Assembly (NCBI GenBank): GCA_963743595.1
Contig: CAVURW010000039.1
Span: 1 to 64,000, forward strand
Origin: CAVURW01 sp963743595
Lineage (GTDB): Bacteria; Verrucomicrobiota; Verrucomicrobiia; Methylacidiphilales; UBA1321
Length of the DNA: 64,000 bases
Direction: 5' to 3'
Shown in pieces: positions 17,578 through 26,344 of the stretch. The notes under the pieces were generated by a model. It searched no databases, was not told the DNA's origin, and saw only the letters and a list, made by a program, of their open reading frames with translations. The position numbers were made by a program, and so were the translations under genes. Positions within the stretch are counted from its first letter, which is position 1. Every line of letters starts with the position of its first letter.

Positions 17578-17913
17578 AATAGCCTTATCCGTGCTCCTTG
17601 GCAAGTGGGTACATCCTTTTAGGCCAAGAGCCGTCCAAGAGCTTAGGTTGTTAGGCCCTCAGGATCGACTGGCCCACACGAGCCTGCCTCCCTGTCTCTA
17701 GGCCCGAAGGGACGGCCTCATGTTCAGCCCAGGTCGCAGACCGTCTGGCAAGACGGTCGAAGGCCTGGGTCTCCTCGCAAAGCGATTGCGGGCTGTAAGC
17801 TCGCGTCAAACCGTTTGATGTGCAGCATGTTTCGGCGACAAGTCACCCATCAGCCTTTAATCGTAGGAGCATCTGACAACCAACATCCTTACTGGGTCCA
17901 GCGTCTACGCTGG
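17578..17913. other. Gene-free stretch with a strong hairpin
   Basis: No coding frame is convincing here. The notable structure is an imperfect hairpin at 17728-17769: CCCAGG / CCTGGG outside and a perfect GACCGTCT / AGACGGTC stem (17739-17746, 17751-17758) with a GGCA loop inside. There is no T-run, so a simple terminator for the long minus-strand gene upstream is not supported. It could be a REP-like palindrome or an RNA structure. Confidence 0.5.
17728..17769. repeat. Nested inverted repeat (hairpin)
   Basis: An 8-bp perfect stem with a 4-nt loop sits inside a second 6-bp stem. It is 145 bp past the stop of the 1340-aa gene. No second copy was found in the window. Confidence 0.6.
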
Positions 17914-20900
17914 CTATTGTTCCATGCGGTCGGCCTCCACTACGGTTTCGATGTCTATCGGCTCGAGCACGGAGGCGGGGGCCTCGTGATCCCGCGCCAC
18001 CCGCTTCGATTGCGCCAGCAACACGCGCTGGTAAAAATTCCGCACGTCGCGACCGTTCCCAAAGTTATTGCCGCGATTCTCGTACATATCGAACAACGCA
18101 TTCTCCACCGCGCTTTGGGCCGTTTCGGAGAGCAGCATCGAATCGCTTTTGCAAAAGGTCTCGAAAATCAGGATCAGATCGGGTGCGCCGTAATCCTCAA
18201 AATTGATCCAGCGCGTGAACCGCGATTTCATTCCTGGATTCGAATCGACAAACTTCCGCATTTGATCGCCGTAACCGGCCACGATCACACAAAGGCTATC
18301 GCGGTAATCTTCCATCTCCTTCAACAGCGTGTTCACCGCGTCGCGATTAAAATCGTTGCCCTGCAAGTTCGGCGTCAAGGCATAGGCTTCGTCGATGAAC
18401 AACACACCGTCGAGCGCGTCGCGCACCTTCTCAGAAGTGCGCTGGGAAGTCTGGCCCACGTAGCCCGAGACCAGATCCTTGGCCGAGACCTCCACCATGG
18501 TGCCCTTCTTCAGCAGCCCCAGCCCGGCCAAAATCTTTCCGAATAAGCGCGCCACCGTGGTCTTTCCGGTGCCCGGATTCCCCGCGAAAACCAGGTGCAT
18601 GGAGACCTGCCCCACTTTTCCACCTTCCAAGCGCCGCCGCTCATTCGCACGGACGAGATCGACGAAATTCTCCACCTCTTGCTTCACCGATTTCAGCCCG
18701 ATCATCGCGTGTAAATCGGCCAAAAGCGCGTCGACATCCTCCACCGCTTTCAGGTAGCCATCCGGAATATCGTCGGGCAGGAGCGTCTGCGTCTCCATAC
18801 TACCGCTCTCCGTTAAGCGATCGGCCTGATGCTCCAGCGCCTGCGAGAAAAGCTTACGGATTTCCCGAGCGTTCCCGAAATTCGGGTCGCGTCGCTGGTG
18901 CATGCGATTCACCACATGGGTCACTTTCGCCAGCGTATCGGGCGGCACCAGCATTTCGTATTCGCGGCAGGTGTTCTGGAAGATCTGCATCAGCGCGACC
19001 GGGTCGTAATCTTCAAAGTGGACGAAGCGCGTGAAGCGCGAGCGCAAGCCGGGATTCGACTCAATAAACTTCCGCATTCGCGTGGGGTACCCGGCTACGA
19101 TCACGGCTAGCGAGTCGCGGCGATCTTCCATTTCTTTCAGCAAAACTTCGATCACCTCTTTACCGAAATCGTTCTCAGAACCTTCGGCCAAATTGTACGC
19201 TTCATCGATGAACAGCACGCCGTTTTGCGCGGCGGTGATCATGCGGCGCGTCTTCGGTTGCGTGCCGCCGATGTTCGTCGCGACGAGCTTTTCACGGTCC
19301 ACCTCCACCACTTTATCGGTCTTCAGCAGACCCAGCGCATGATAAATCTTGCCCACCAATCGGGCCACAGTCGTCTTGCCCGTACCCGGATTGCCCGTAA
19401 ACACCAGGTGCAGCGAAAAGGGCGAGATCTTCTGTCCATTCATCCGGCGGATGGCGTTGATTTTCCCTTGGTTCGCGAGTGTGCGGACCATCTTTTTCAC
19501 CTCGGCTAGACCGACCAGTTCATCCAGTTCTGCCATGGCCAGCGCTTCGAGACCGGGATCGGCTTTCGCTTCACCGCCGCCGCTTCGGCCCTCGGTGCTC
19601 ACGGCCTTGGCGCGCTCGTATCGAGGGAAATCATCACCGGAATCGAGCTTGCTGGCTCGGTCGGCTTTACGGCGTTCGCGCTCTTTCATCAGTCGATCCA
19701 CATCATCCTGGGTCACGTCGTCGAAACCTTCCAGCACTTCTTGCTTCGAGCTTCCTGAATCGGACGATGCGGAGGCTCCAGTCGTGGAAGATGTCGGCCC
19801 GGAACTGGGCGTCGCTTTTGCCTCTTTTCCTTGCTGCTGTCCTTGTTGAACGGGTGGCCGCTTGCCTCGTCCTCCATTGAACAATACTGAGGCAAACCGG
19901 TCGGCGACAGGCGTCCGTTTCGTTTGCGTGTCCGTTTCTGCGGTCTCCTCGTCGATGATCAGGTCATCGGGATCAATCAGCTCCGTTTCTTCGGGCGGTG
20001 GAAGCTCCGAAACCACCTTGGCGTGGTCCGCGAGTTTCACCATTTCCACATCGATCCTGCCGCGTAACAGTTCCGCGTCGCAACCGCGAAACTCGCATTC
20101 ATCCATCTCCGCGCGACCGGCCCCTTCCACCCACACGCCGCAGCAGTCGATATCCTCCACCAGACAGCCGTTCATCTGCACCAGGGACGTGCTATCTTCC
20201 ACCGCCACAGCAGGACTGCGTGCGCCGCAGCGGGAGACCTCCACGCCCTCTAAAATACACTCGCCGCCGCGTCGAATTCCCACGGCATTGTAACCGATGT
20301 CGTGGATTGAGCCGCCACGAATGGTCGCGACGCCCGAGCAGAGCGCCACCGCAGTGCGTTCCATCGCCCAAATCTCGGATTCCATGACTAAAGCACGGGC
20401 GTTCCCCATCAGCTGAATACCTGCGGGGGAATCGTGCAGAAAACAATCGCTGAACTCGCCGTACGAGCCGGAGTCCAACAAAACGGAGGCGTTCTCGCCA
20501 CCCGATTTCGCGCATTCCATCCCGGCCACGGTCAGCCGCGCTTGGTGCGCCAGCAGAATCGCCTCGCCCTGAATATCCTTAAGAACACACTCGGTCACCT
20601 TCACATTCGAGCCCATGTCTTTGGCGAAAATACCGGCCTTTTCCACGTTCAATATCTGAGTCTGTTGAACCTCCGCAGTGGAGCCGCCAGAGACGTATAA
20701 ACCGAAGCCCCGCGTCTCTTTGAACATGCTGCTGGCGATCGTGGCCGTGGAGCGATTCCCCAATACCACCAATGAGCTGTCGCAGTCATGGAAATCGCTG
20801 CTGACCAGTGTGACACGCCCTTCGTCCTGCGCTTGCAAGCCCCGGAACGATTTGTAAACGGCGCATTGATGCACGGAGAGGCGACTTCCAAACCCGCGCA

Positions 20901-21936
20901 CATCCAGCGCTGGCAAACCCGTGCCCCACACATCGCAATCGAGCAGCTCGGCCATTCCATTTTCCACCACGCGCACGCCGCAGCCCTGAGTATCGTGGAC
21001 TTTGCACTTGGTCAGATGCACCTCCGCGCCGTCCCACACGCAAACCGCACCGCTCGTCGGGCCGCACGCGGTAAACTCCGCTTCGGTCACCCAGCCCTTG
21101 GCGGAATCGTAAAGTTCCAGGCCGTTATTGGAGATCTCCTTCATCAGGCCACCCTCCATGGTGATCTTGGTGCCCGGCCCCCGCGCAATGATCCCGCAGC
21201 CGCCAAGCGCTTTAAATTCGACCTGGCCGAAGACGCCTTCACTGCCTGCCTCGATTAACACCCCGGTCTCGCGTAAATCAGTTAATCGACAGCCTTTCAG
21301 CGTCAGCACCCCCAGTTCATACACGCGCATGCCGGGAAAACCGGGGCCGACATTTCGCACCTCTAAGCCGACCGCCGTGACCCGCGCGCTCTGGCCGACC
21401 ATGACGCCCGCCGCCGAGGTGTGGTGCACCACCGTATCGTGGAGCGAGACCTCCGTTCCTCCCCCTTCAGCCACGATGCCGCAACCGCCCAAAACGCCGA
21501 TCTGGCACCCCTCCACGTGCCCGCGACCGCCGCCGCGCACCCAAACGCCGTGGGTCTTGCCCTGCAGCAATTTGCTTTTGCGCAGGACGACGGAACCGCC
21601 ATCGTTTACGGAGACAATCGCCAGTTTGCTGCCGGTGGAGAGCTCGCCGTCTTCCAGCTCCAGCTTGCCGCCGCTGCCCACTTCCACGCAGGAGCCCATG
21701 CCGTTAGAGATGCCCACGCGGCGCATCGTCACCTTGCCGCGCACCGTCACCCGCCCCAGTAACCGCGCCCGGCCATCTCCCTCCACATCCATGGAAACGT
21801 CCTTCAGCTCCAGGCCCATCTCAGGCAACTCATAATCGCCCGGCTCCAATAGCAGAAGATCACCCGACGAAGCCGTCCGCGCCGTTGTTACCAACTGGCT
21901 CCTCCAAAAGCTCAACCCAACTTTATGCGTCGCCAT
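17914..21936 (-). CDS. Right-handed beta-helix protein fused to two CbbX/SpoVK-type AAA+ ATPase domains
   Basis: A 1340-aa protein in three parts. Residues ~20-640 are a long series of short repeats ('GGCGIVAEGGGTEVSLHDTV', 'GVRVVENGMAELLDCDVWGT', 'GVWVEGAGRAEMDECEFRGC') of the pectate-lyase-like right-handed beta-helix kind. A charged Ser/Gln/Asp-rich linker spans ~640-790. Then come two CbbX/CfxQ-type AAA+ domains: domain 1 has Walker A GNPGTGKTT near residue 850 and Walker B GVLFIDEAYNL near 910; domain 2 has GNPGTGKTT near 1125 and GVLFIDEAYAL near 1185, each with an 'ESNPGLRSRF'/'DSNPGMKSRF' arginine-finger region. CbbX-type ATPases remodel partner proteins (Rubisco activation) and EccA serves type VII secretion. 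No signal peptide is evident, so it is probably cytoplasmic. The substrate is unknown. Confidence 0.88.
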   Translation of the reverse strand: MATHKVGLSFWRSQLVTTARTASSGDLLLLEPGDYELPEMGLELKDVSMDVEGDGRARLLGRVTVRGKVTMRRVGISNGMGSCVEVGSGGKLELEDGELSTGSKLAIVSVNDGGSVVLRKSKLLQGKTHGVWVRGGGRGHVEGCQIGVLGGCGIVAEGGGTEVSLHDTVVHHTSAAGVMVGQSARVTAVGLEVRNVGPGFPGMRVYELGVLTLKGCRLTDLRETGVLIEAGSEGVFGQVEFKALGGCGIIARGPGTKITMEGGLMKEISNNGLELYDSAKGWVTEAEFTACGPTSGAVCVWDGAEVHLTKCKVHDTQGCGVRVVENGMAELLDCDVWGTGLPALDVRGFGSRLSVHQCAVYKSFRGLQAQDEGRVTLVSSDFHDCDSSLVVLGNRSTATIASSMFKETRGFGLYVSGGSTAEVQQTQILNVEKAGIFAKDMGSNVKVTECVLKDIQGEAILLAHQARLTVAGMECAKSGGENASVLLDSGSYGEFSDCFLHDSPAGIQLMGNARALVMESEIWAMERTAVALCSGVATIRGGSIHDIGYNAVGIRRGGECILEGVEVSRCGARSPAVAVEDSTSLVQMNGCLVEDIDCCGVWVEGAGRAEMDECEFRGCDAELLRGRIDVEMVKLADHAKVVSELPPPEETELIDPDDLIIDEETAETDTQTKRTPVADRFASVLFNGGRGKRPPVQQGQQQGKEAKATPSSGPTSSTTGASASSDSGSSKQEVLEGFDDVTQDDVDRLMKERERRKADRASKLDSGDDFPRYERAKAVSTEGRSGGGEAKADPGLEALAMAELDELVGLAEVKKMVRTLANQGKINAIRRMNGQKISPFSLHLVFTGNPGTGKTTVARLVGKIYHALGLLKTDKVVEVDREKLVATNIGGTQPKTRRMITAAQNGVLFIDEAYNLAEGSENDFGKEVIEVLLKEMEDRRDSLAVIVAGYPTRMRKFIESNPGLRSRFTRFVHFEDYDPVALMQIFQNTCREYEMLVPPDTLAKVTHVVNRMHQRRDPNFGNAREIRKLFSQALEHQADRLTESGSMETQTLLPDDIPDGYLKAVEDVDALLADLHAMIGLKSVKQEVENFVDLVRANERRRLEGGKVGQVSMHLVFAGNPGTGKTTVARLFGKILAGLGLLKKGTMVEVSAKDLVSGYVGQTSQRTSEKVRDALDGVLFIDEAYALTPNLQGNDFNRDAVNTLLKEMEDYRDSLCVIVAGYGDQMRKFVDSNPGMKSRFTRWINFEDYGAPDLILIFETFCKSDSMLLSETAQSAVENALFDMYENRGNNFGNGRDVRNFYQRVLLAQSKRVARDHEAPASVLEPIDIETVVEADRMEQ

Positions 21937-22053
21937 AGTCTGTGTGTTCGGCCGACCCCTCGGGTCCTCGGGTACCCGAACTATAGCTACAGTTTCTGAG
22001 TTCGCAGCTCTTTTTCGTTAGGGGATTAGACAATCCAAGTCAGCCTATTTCGG

Positions 22054-22458
22054 TCACTCTTCACCTGGTGGACTCATGAGGTGTAACGCTCGGTCTAGGT
22101 AAAGTGGCACGAATATAATGGCGTGAGCCGCGAGGGAAACGCCGATAATTCCCGCTAAGGCGATGAAGCATTCGGGGAACAATCGGTACAGTGAATCATC
22201 TGTTAGAAGGCTGCGGCCCTCTTGAAGCGATTCGTAAATGCATCCGAAGCACACGGTTAACCAAGCGATCGTTGCGATACACAACGCCCCACGGAAAGCC
22301 ACCGGCACGACTTGCTTTGCAGATAAATTTCGCAGAGGTTGACCACTCAAATAGGCAGCACATACAACGGTGACGACGGGTCCAATAACCAGTAGGCCAT
22401 CAGCAGCCAGTGCCGAAAGCTCAAGCACAGGAAATGGGAGGTTGGGGCCTTCGCTCAC
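22054..22458 (-). CDS. Hypothetical polytopic membrane protein
   Basis: A 134-aa protein, GTG start at 22458, with about three hydrophobic segments ('GLLVIGPVVTVVCAAYL', 'ALCIATIAWLTVCFGCIY', 'CFIALAGIIGVSLAAHAIIF'). No family is recognised. The start overlaps the stop of the preceding gene in a GTGA arrangement, so translation is coupled. The role is unknown; the coupling suggests it anchors or partners the upstream coiled protein. Confidence 0.6.
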   Translation of the reverse strand: MSEGPNLPFPVLELSALAADGLLVIGPVVTVVCAAYLSGQPLRNLSAKQVVPVAFRGALCIATIAWLTVCFGCIYESLQEGRSLLTDDSLYRLFPECFIALAGIIGVSLAAHAIIFVPLYLDRALHLMSPPGEE

Positions 22459-22997
22459 GATTTCATCCCGCCCGGAACTTGGTCCGAAGTCAATCGAGAA
22501 TCGTTGCCGGACACCGGTTTTTGATGAGCTTTCTTTTCAAACCTTTGGCGAAGTGTCACCGGTCTGGGCCAAGACTCGTGAGCCGCTACAGGCTCGGTGT
22601 TTTCGGCTGTTGAGGACTCTGATGGGTAATCTGAAAAATCAGGTGGATCAGCTTGAGCAGGGGAAAGAGGGGCGGCAGTCGATTCAGCGGCAGTTGCGGC
22701 CGCTTTGGCAGCAGCGGCGGCGGCGTTTTCAGCGGCAGCCAGCGCTTCGATTTCTTTTGGGTATTGAAGCTGGAGTTTCGTCTGTTTCAGCGCCATCTCA
22801 TGATCTTTGAGATCGAGCGCCTGTTCCTTCAATTCCAGGTTCGTGATGGTGTTAAACGTCCGCATCAGCTGGATGAATTCCTGGCCGCCCGCACCCTCCA
22901 GGAGAGCGGCGAGAATGATGCGCTTGGCTTCGACGCGGATTTGACTGGTGAGCGATTTTTGGTCCCGCTCGAGCTGTATTTGAAGTAATTTATGCAT
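22455..22997 (-). CDS. Hypothetical helical protein with Ala-rich linker
   Basis: The 180-aa product is helical for ~90 residues ('LLQIQLERDQKSLTSQIRVE', 'LELKEQALDLKDHEMALKQT'), probably coiled coil, followed by a run rich in Ala (AAAAAAKAAATAAES), an acidic Pro/Ser stretch and a basic tail. The N-terminal part resembles small-terminase-like phage accessory proteins only loosely, so no function is given. It starts at ATG 22997 and is translationally coupled to the membrane-protein gene downstream. Confidence 0.6.
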   Translation of the reverse strand: MHKLLQIQLERDQKSLTSQIRVEAKRIILAALLEGAGGQEFIQLMRTFNTITNLELKEQALDLKDHEMALKQTKLQLQYPKEIEALAAAENAAAAAAKAAATAAESTAAPLSPAQADPPDFSDYPSESSTAENTEPVAAHESWPRPVTLRQRFEKKAHQKPVSGNDSRLTSDQVPGGMKS

Positions 22998-23139
22998 GAA
23001 CCCATTGAATCATGGATTCAGAAAAGTCGGGTAGTCACCCTGCCGTTGGTGCCGCTCCAGTCAAAATATTTTCTGTTTTTTGCATTTTTCGTCGTCCGAC
23101 TCACCGCGCCCGTCGCGTTTTTCCTAGAACTGACCGCGT

Positions 23140-23164
23140 TCGGGTTCAAATCCCGGCGAGCCCA
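23140..23164 (+). other. tRNA 3'-end-like sequence (T arm plus acceptor strand)
   Basis: The bases 23140-23156 form a canonical T arm (stem TCGGG / CCCGG, loop TTCAAAT), followed by a 7-nt acceptor strand CGAGCCC and discriminator A. The 5' partner GGGCTCG and the D and anticodon arms are missing upstream, so it is not a working tRNA. It may be the 3' remnant of a tRNA used as an integration target, or a chance match. It lies at the edge of the accessory patch 23.2-26.3 kb. Confidence 0.35.
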
Positions 23165-23198
23165 CTCTCTTGTTTAGATTTTCAGTGCTCCATCCCGC

Positions 23199-23937
23199 TT
23201 AGACCTCAGCCCGCTTTTCATTAACCATTTCTGTAGTTCCTTTTTCTTCGCGATAGGGCAGTCCTTGTTGATAGAGCTGGAGCCGCGCCTGAGCAGGTGC
23301 CACGTTTTCTTGCGGCGGGTTTGAATCGAGAAATTTCTGGGCGTATTTGATCGCTTCCGGGAAGTTGCCCGCTTCCGCATAGGCGGCTGCGAGCGTACCC
23401 ACAAAAGCCAGGTGACCTGAACCGCTTTCATTGGCCTTTAACGCATGCTCGACAGCCTTTTCCCCGTTCCTGTAGGCCGGGTCGAAGCACGTCGCCAAGA
23501 ACCACGCCAGATTGTTGTGGGCGGTTGCCGAATTTGGATCCGTTTGCACGGCCGTCTCCAAGTCGCGCGCTGCTTCGACAATCCGGCCCATCGCTCGGTA
23601 CACATGAGAGCGATTGGTGTACCCCATGGCCTTGCCCTCTACTGCGCAGGCACGCGCGATTGCCTGATCAAAGTCGGCGATGGCTGCGGGACAATCGCGC
23701 TTGCTGAAATGGCACAGGCCCCGGTTGTAGAGGATGGTGAAATTCGAAGCGAGCCGAGGCTCTTTCGCTATGGCCCGGTTGAACAGGGCGATCGCTGCAT
23801 CCCACTGCTGAACGCCCATGCAAATTTCCGCCCGGATCGCGCATGCCGTTGGGGCTTGTGTAAATCCGGTACACGTAAAAACCCAAGATAAGCCCAACCG
23901 ACAGAATTCCGACGAGAATGTAGGTCACGTAAGTCAT
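23199..23937 (-). pseudogene. Membrane-anchored TPR protein gene broken by a frameshift
   Basis: The N-terminal anchor and the TPR body lie in different frames. From ATG 23937 the first frame encodes 'MTYVTYILVGILSVGLILGF' and 'YVYRIYTSPNG', a membrane anchor; from about 23850 the sense continues in the frame ending at 23199: 'AEICMGVQQWDAAIALFNRA', 'YTNRSHVYRAMGRIVEAARD', 'NNLAWFLATCFDPAYRNG', 'GTLAAAYAEAGNFPEAIKYA'. The C-terminus ('LYQQGLPYREE') is like that of the other TPR gene at 11.8-12.7 kb. Intact relatives would be inner-membrane-anchored TPR adaptors. Either a true pseudogene, or an internal start produces an unanchored form from a GTG/ATG near 23823-23897. Confidence 0.7.
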
Positions 23938-24176
23938 CTGCCCGATTTAGCAGGCGTCAGCTTTCAGCGCAGTACTTTCCAGAACGGCTCCTCGCTTTAC
24001 ATAGCCTTGTCATGAATGTAGCGTTGTGGATTCGCTCTCGCGCTCGCAACAATACAGCTAGGCGCACGATTATGGAGTACACCTTTCGTAAAAGGCGGAG
24101 AGCCACTCAGATCGGTTCGCCCGATTGAGTATTGATCTTCGACTTTAAGTGTATCGTAGAGAAGGCATAACAGTGT

Positions 24177-25189
24177 TTAATTGACTTCCGGTATTTTCGC
24201 ATCGTTTAGGATGAAACCTGCGTCTTCCATTGCCTTAAAAAGGGGCGCACTTTCAGTGAGACCACGATTTTTAATCGGTTTTGCAGAAGAGCAAATAAAA
24301 CGATAGCCCTTTGAATTACCTCTAATCATAAAAGTCATTTTTACGGTCTTCCGATTTTGGACAGGGTCCTTCCCAAGGGATACCAGACCTCATCGTCTTT
24401 GCCGCAAAGTGGAATGAGTTGCTCCAAATGATAAATAGATTTGAGCTTACACATCATGGAGAGGGTATACGAATCTGCGGGCAGCTGTAATCGTGCAGCT
24501 TGATTGTAGATTTCACCAGTATCGACGCCTTCCGACGGAATAATGCAAGCAATATCCCAAGAACACTCGATTACCCTTTCGTAACCGATGGCGTTAAGTA
24601 CCACGGTATAGGCTTCAATAATCTGGTCAGACGATAGATGGTCGAAGGGAATGTAGACGGGCCACGGATTATAATTAGGCAATCGAACTAAAGCGTCCTT
24701 CACATTGCGCAGTGCCGAATTTTTTTCAATAATCAGAACAAGAGGGTTCAAATCTGAGCAATGTTTAAAGCGGGTAGCTTTTCGGGGCCAAAAAGAGATG
24801 CATTTTTTTCCCATGTTTATTGTCAGTGTTGAAGAGAAATTCGGAATATACTCCGAGTCGAGTTCCTGAAAAATGAGGGTGGAAAAGCAAGCCATATCCA
24901 GTCGCTTCGAATTCTCAGCGGAAAAAAACTTCGTATTACGTATTCGTTCTATAAATCCGTTAATCTGCGACACGTCTGAAAGGCAACCTCTGTACTCTAG
25001 GCTCTGGAAGTCAATCCCCATGCTTCTCAATTCCGTAGGTACGCTTGAATGAAATGACTGCCCCAGCCAACCATCATGAAGCTGAGACTCGTCTCGCACT
25101 TCGTCCGAATTTACTATGATTTTCCAGTACTCTAAAATAGTCGCGATTGGATATCGTGGTGATTCGTAGAATGTAGGGGGCGTTTTCAT
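24177..25189 (-). pseudogene. Frameshifted, distant member of the tandem-paralogue family found at 55.5-59.8 kb
   Basis: The main frame ends at 24341 ('YPLGRTLSKIGRP'), but the next frame continues 'MTFMIRGNSKGYRFICSSAK' to a TAA at 24177-24179. Together they line up along the whole length with the 55.5-59.8 kb family: N-terminus 'PTFYESPRYPIATILEYWKI' against 'HFFYLGKSQLALSDIIAIEK'; later 'LPADSYTLSMMCKLKSIYHL' against 'KPDADWYKASITATLKSFLT'; end 'MIRGNSKGYRFICSSAKPI' against 'LIRVMEKGYQFMVRGEQPL'. The start ATG 25189 (MKTPPTFYESP) is chosen because it matches the paralogues; ATG 25246 is an alternative. The gene is AT-richer than its surroundings. Function unknown. Confidence 0.55.
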
Positions 25190-25306
25190 CTTGTTAACCA
25201 GAGACCTGAGAAGTGAAATAATATCTTCCAAGTCCCGAGATGACAACTATTTTGACGGGTCTGATAATGATAATTGTTTGTCGAGAACTGCTGTTAAGTC
25301 GCATAT

Positions 25307-25333
25307 ACGGTTGAGATTATTACGGCCTCGTTC
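25307..25333. repeat. 27-bp direct repeat, copy 1
   Basis: The 27 bp starting ACGGTTGAGATTATTACGGC differ by a single base (T/C) from 26229-26255. The copies are 922 bp apart. Both lie upstream of minus-strand accessory genes. Confidence 0.8.
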
Positions 25334-25362
25334 CCAAAGTCATCACATTCTGTCAACGCTCC

Positions 25363-25640
25363 CTATTGGACGGGTTGCTCGGTAGCTGGGAGTCGCGCGA
25401 GATAAGGCGATTTCGGATCGATTGCGTTTGCGTCTGCGGCGTACGACTGGGCGGAATCGGGATTGCCCAGTGCTGTTCGGCGATTGCTAAAAAGATGTTC
25501 GCCAAGATCTTGTCGAGTGGATGCGTGGCATGGCTGAGGTTGGCCAGCAGCGTGATTCGGCCTTCCTCCACCCCGACCTAACTGGATAAGGACGCAGCCG
25601 AGACGAATTTGTGAGTTGGTCACAACTAAGACGACTTTGA
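25363..25640 (-). pseudogene. Decayed C-terminal piece of a TPR-type protein
   Basis: No single frame is convincing, but switching between two minus-strand frames gives a sensible TPR-like chain: 'NSQIRLGCVLIQLG' (one frame), 'EEGRITLLANLSHATHPLDK' and 'ILANIFLAIAEQ' (the other), then back to 'GNPDSAQSYAADANAIDPKS' and 'PYLARLPATEQPVQ', ending at 25363. This is the pattern of a TPR protein C-terminus with at least two indels. Its 5' end runs into the membrane-protein gene at 25626. It is read as a remnant and has no recognisable function. Confidence 0.4.
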
Positions 25641-26051
25641 AGTAAGGCGTTGAAATTGCCGTTTCACAAAGTAAATGGCATCCCAAAGACTAATTACAGC
25701 AAGCAGAGCAATAGCTAACCCAGGAACGGGCTTTGTGGTAACCAGAAGTGTCACAGTCCAACCCGTTGACAAAGGCCCCAGAAATAATGCGCCACAGAGG
25801 GTCAAGAGAGGCACGAAAGGCGATTCTACCTTCTTACCCACTTTACAGAAAAGGATAGTGAAGCCGATGCCAATCCAAATACCCAATCCCAAGCCACAAA
25901 GGACGTAGGGAATTCCTCCGCGAGCACCACACGCAACGCCAGACGCCACTGGCGCGACCATTGCCTCAGCCCAAAGTATATCGAATAGGGTGAAACCCGA
26001 CAGAGAAGTGAGTTGAGTCTTGCGACTCTGAATCTTGCGTCCCTTTTTCAT
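25626..26051 (-). CDS. Hypothetical membrane protein
   Basis: A 141-aa ORF with a basic N-terminus (MKKGRKIQSRKTQL) and four likely membrane helices ('DILWAEAMVAPVASGVACG', 'GIPYVLCGLGLGIWIGIGFT', 'PFVPLLTLCGALFLGPLSTG', 'PVPGLAIALLAVISLWDAIY'). No family is recognised. It lies between the two copies of the 27-bp direct repeat and next to gene remnants. A second ORF upstream (25966-26178, MNRYLPKFLKQLAIRG) overlaps its start by 86 bp in another frame; it could be a short gene or a broken 5' extension. Confidence 0.5.
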   Translation of the reverse strand: MKKGRKIQSRKTQLTSLSGFTLFDILWAEAMVAPVASGVACGARGGIPYVLCGLGLGIWIGIGFTILFCKVGKKVESPFVPLLTLCGALFLGPLSTGWTVTLLVTTKPVPGLAIALLAVISLWDAIYFVKRQFQRLTSKSS

Positions 26052-26228
26052 GTTTAACCGTCAGTTCACGAGCGACACTTGCATAACAAATAATAGAGCC
26101 CACGCCAAGGCCAGAGTTATCCACCATCTGCCCACGAATCGCTAATTGCTTTAGAAACTTAGGTAAATAGCGGTTCATTGCCTCCAGTAAGTCCCAATAA
26201 ATTGTTCCTTTTACCCAGTGTTACAAAG

Positions 26229-26255
26229 ACGGTTGAGATTATTACGGCCCCGTTC
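26229..26255. repeat. 27-bp direct repeat, copy 2
   Basis: One mismatch from the copy at 25307-25333. It is followed by the gap before thiH, which holds no recognisable gene. It may be a leftover of an element boundary or a shared upstream sequence. Confidence 0.8.
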
Positions 26256-26344
26256 GAGGCCTTGCGTCCTGCTAATGCTCTTATTCACGTTGATGCTGTC
26301 AATGTTGCGTTTTCGAGGTGCGGCAAGATAACTGGAAAATGCTC

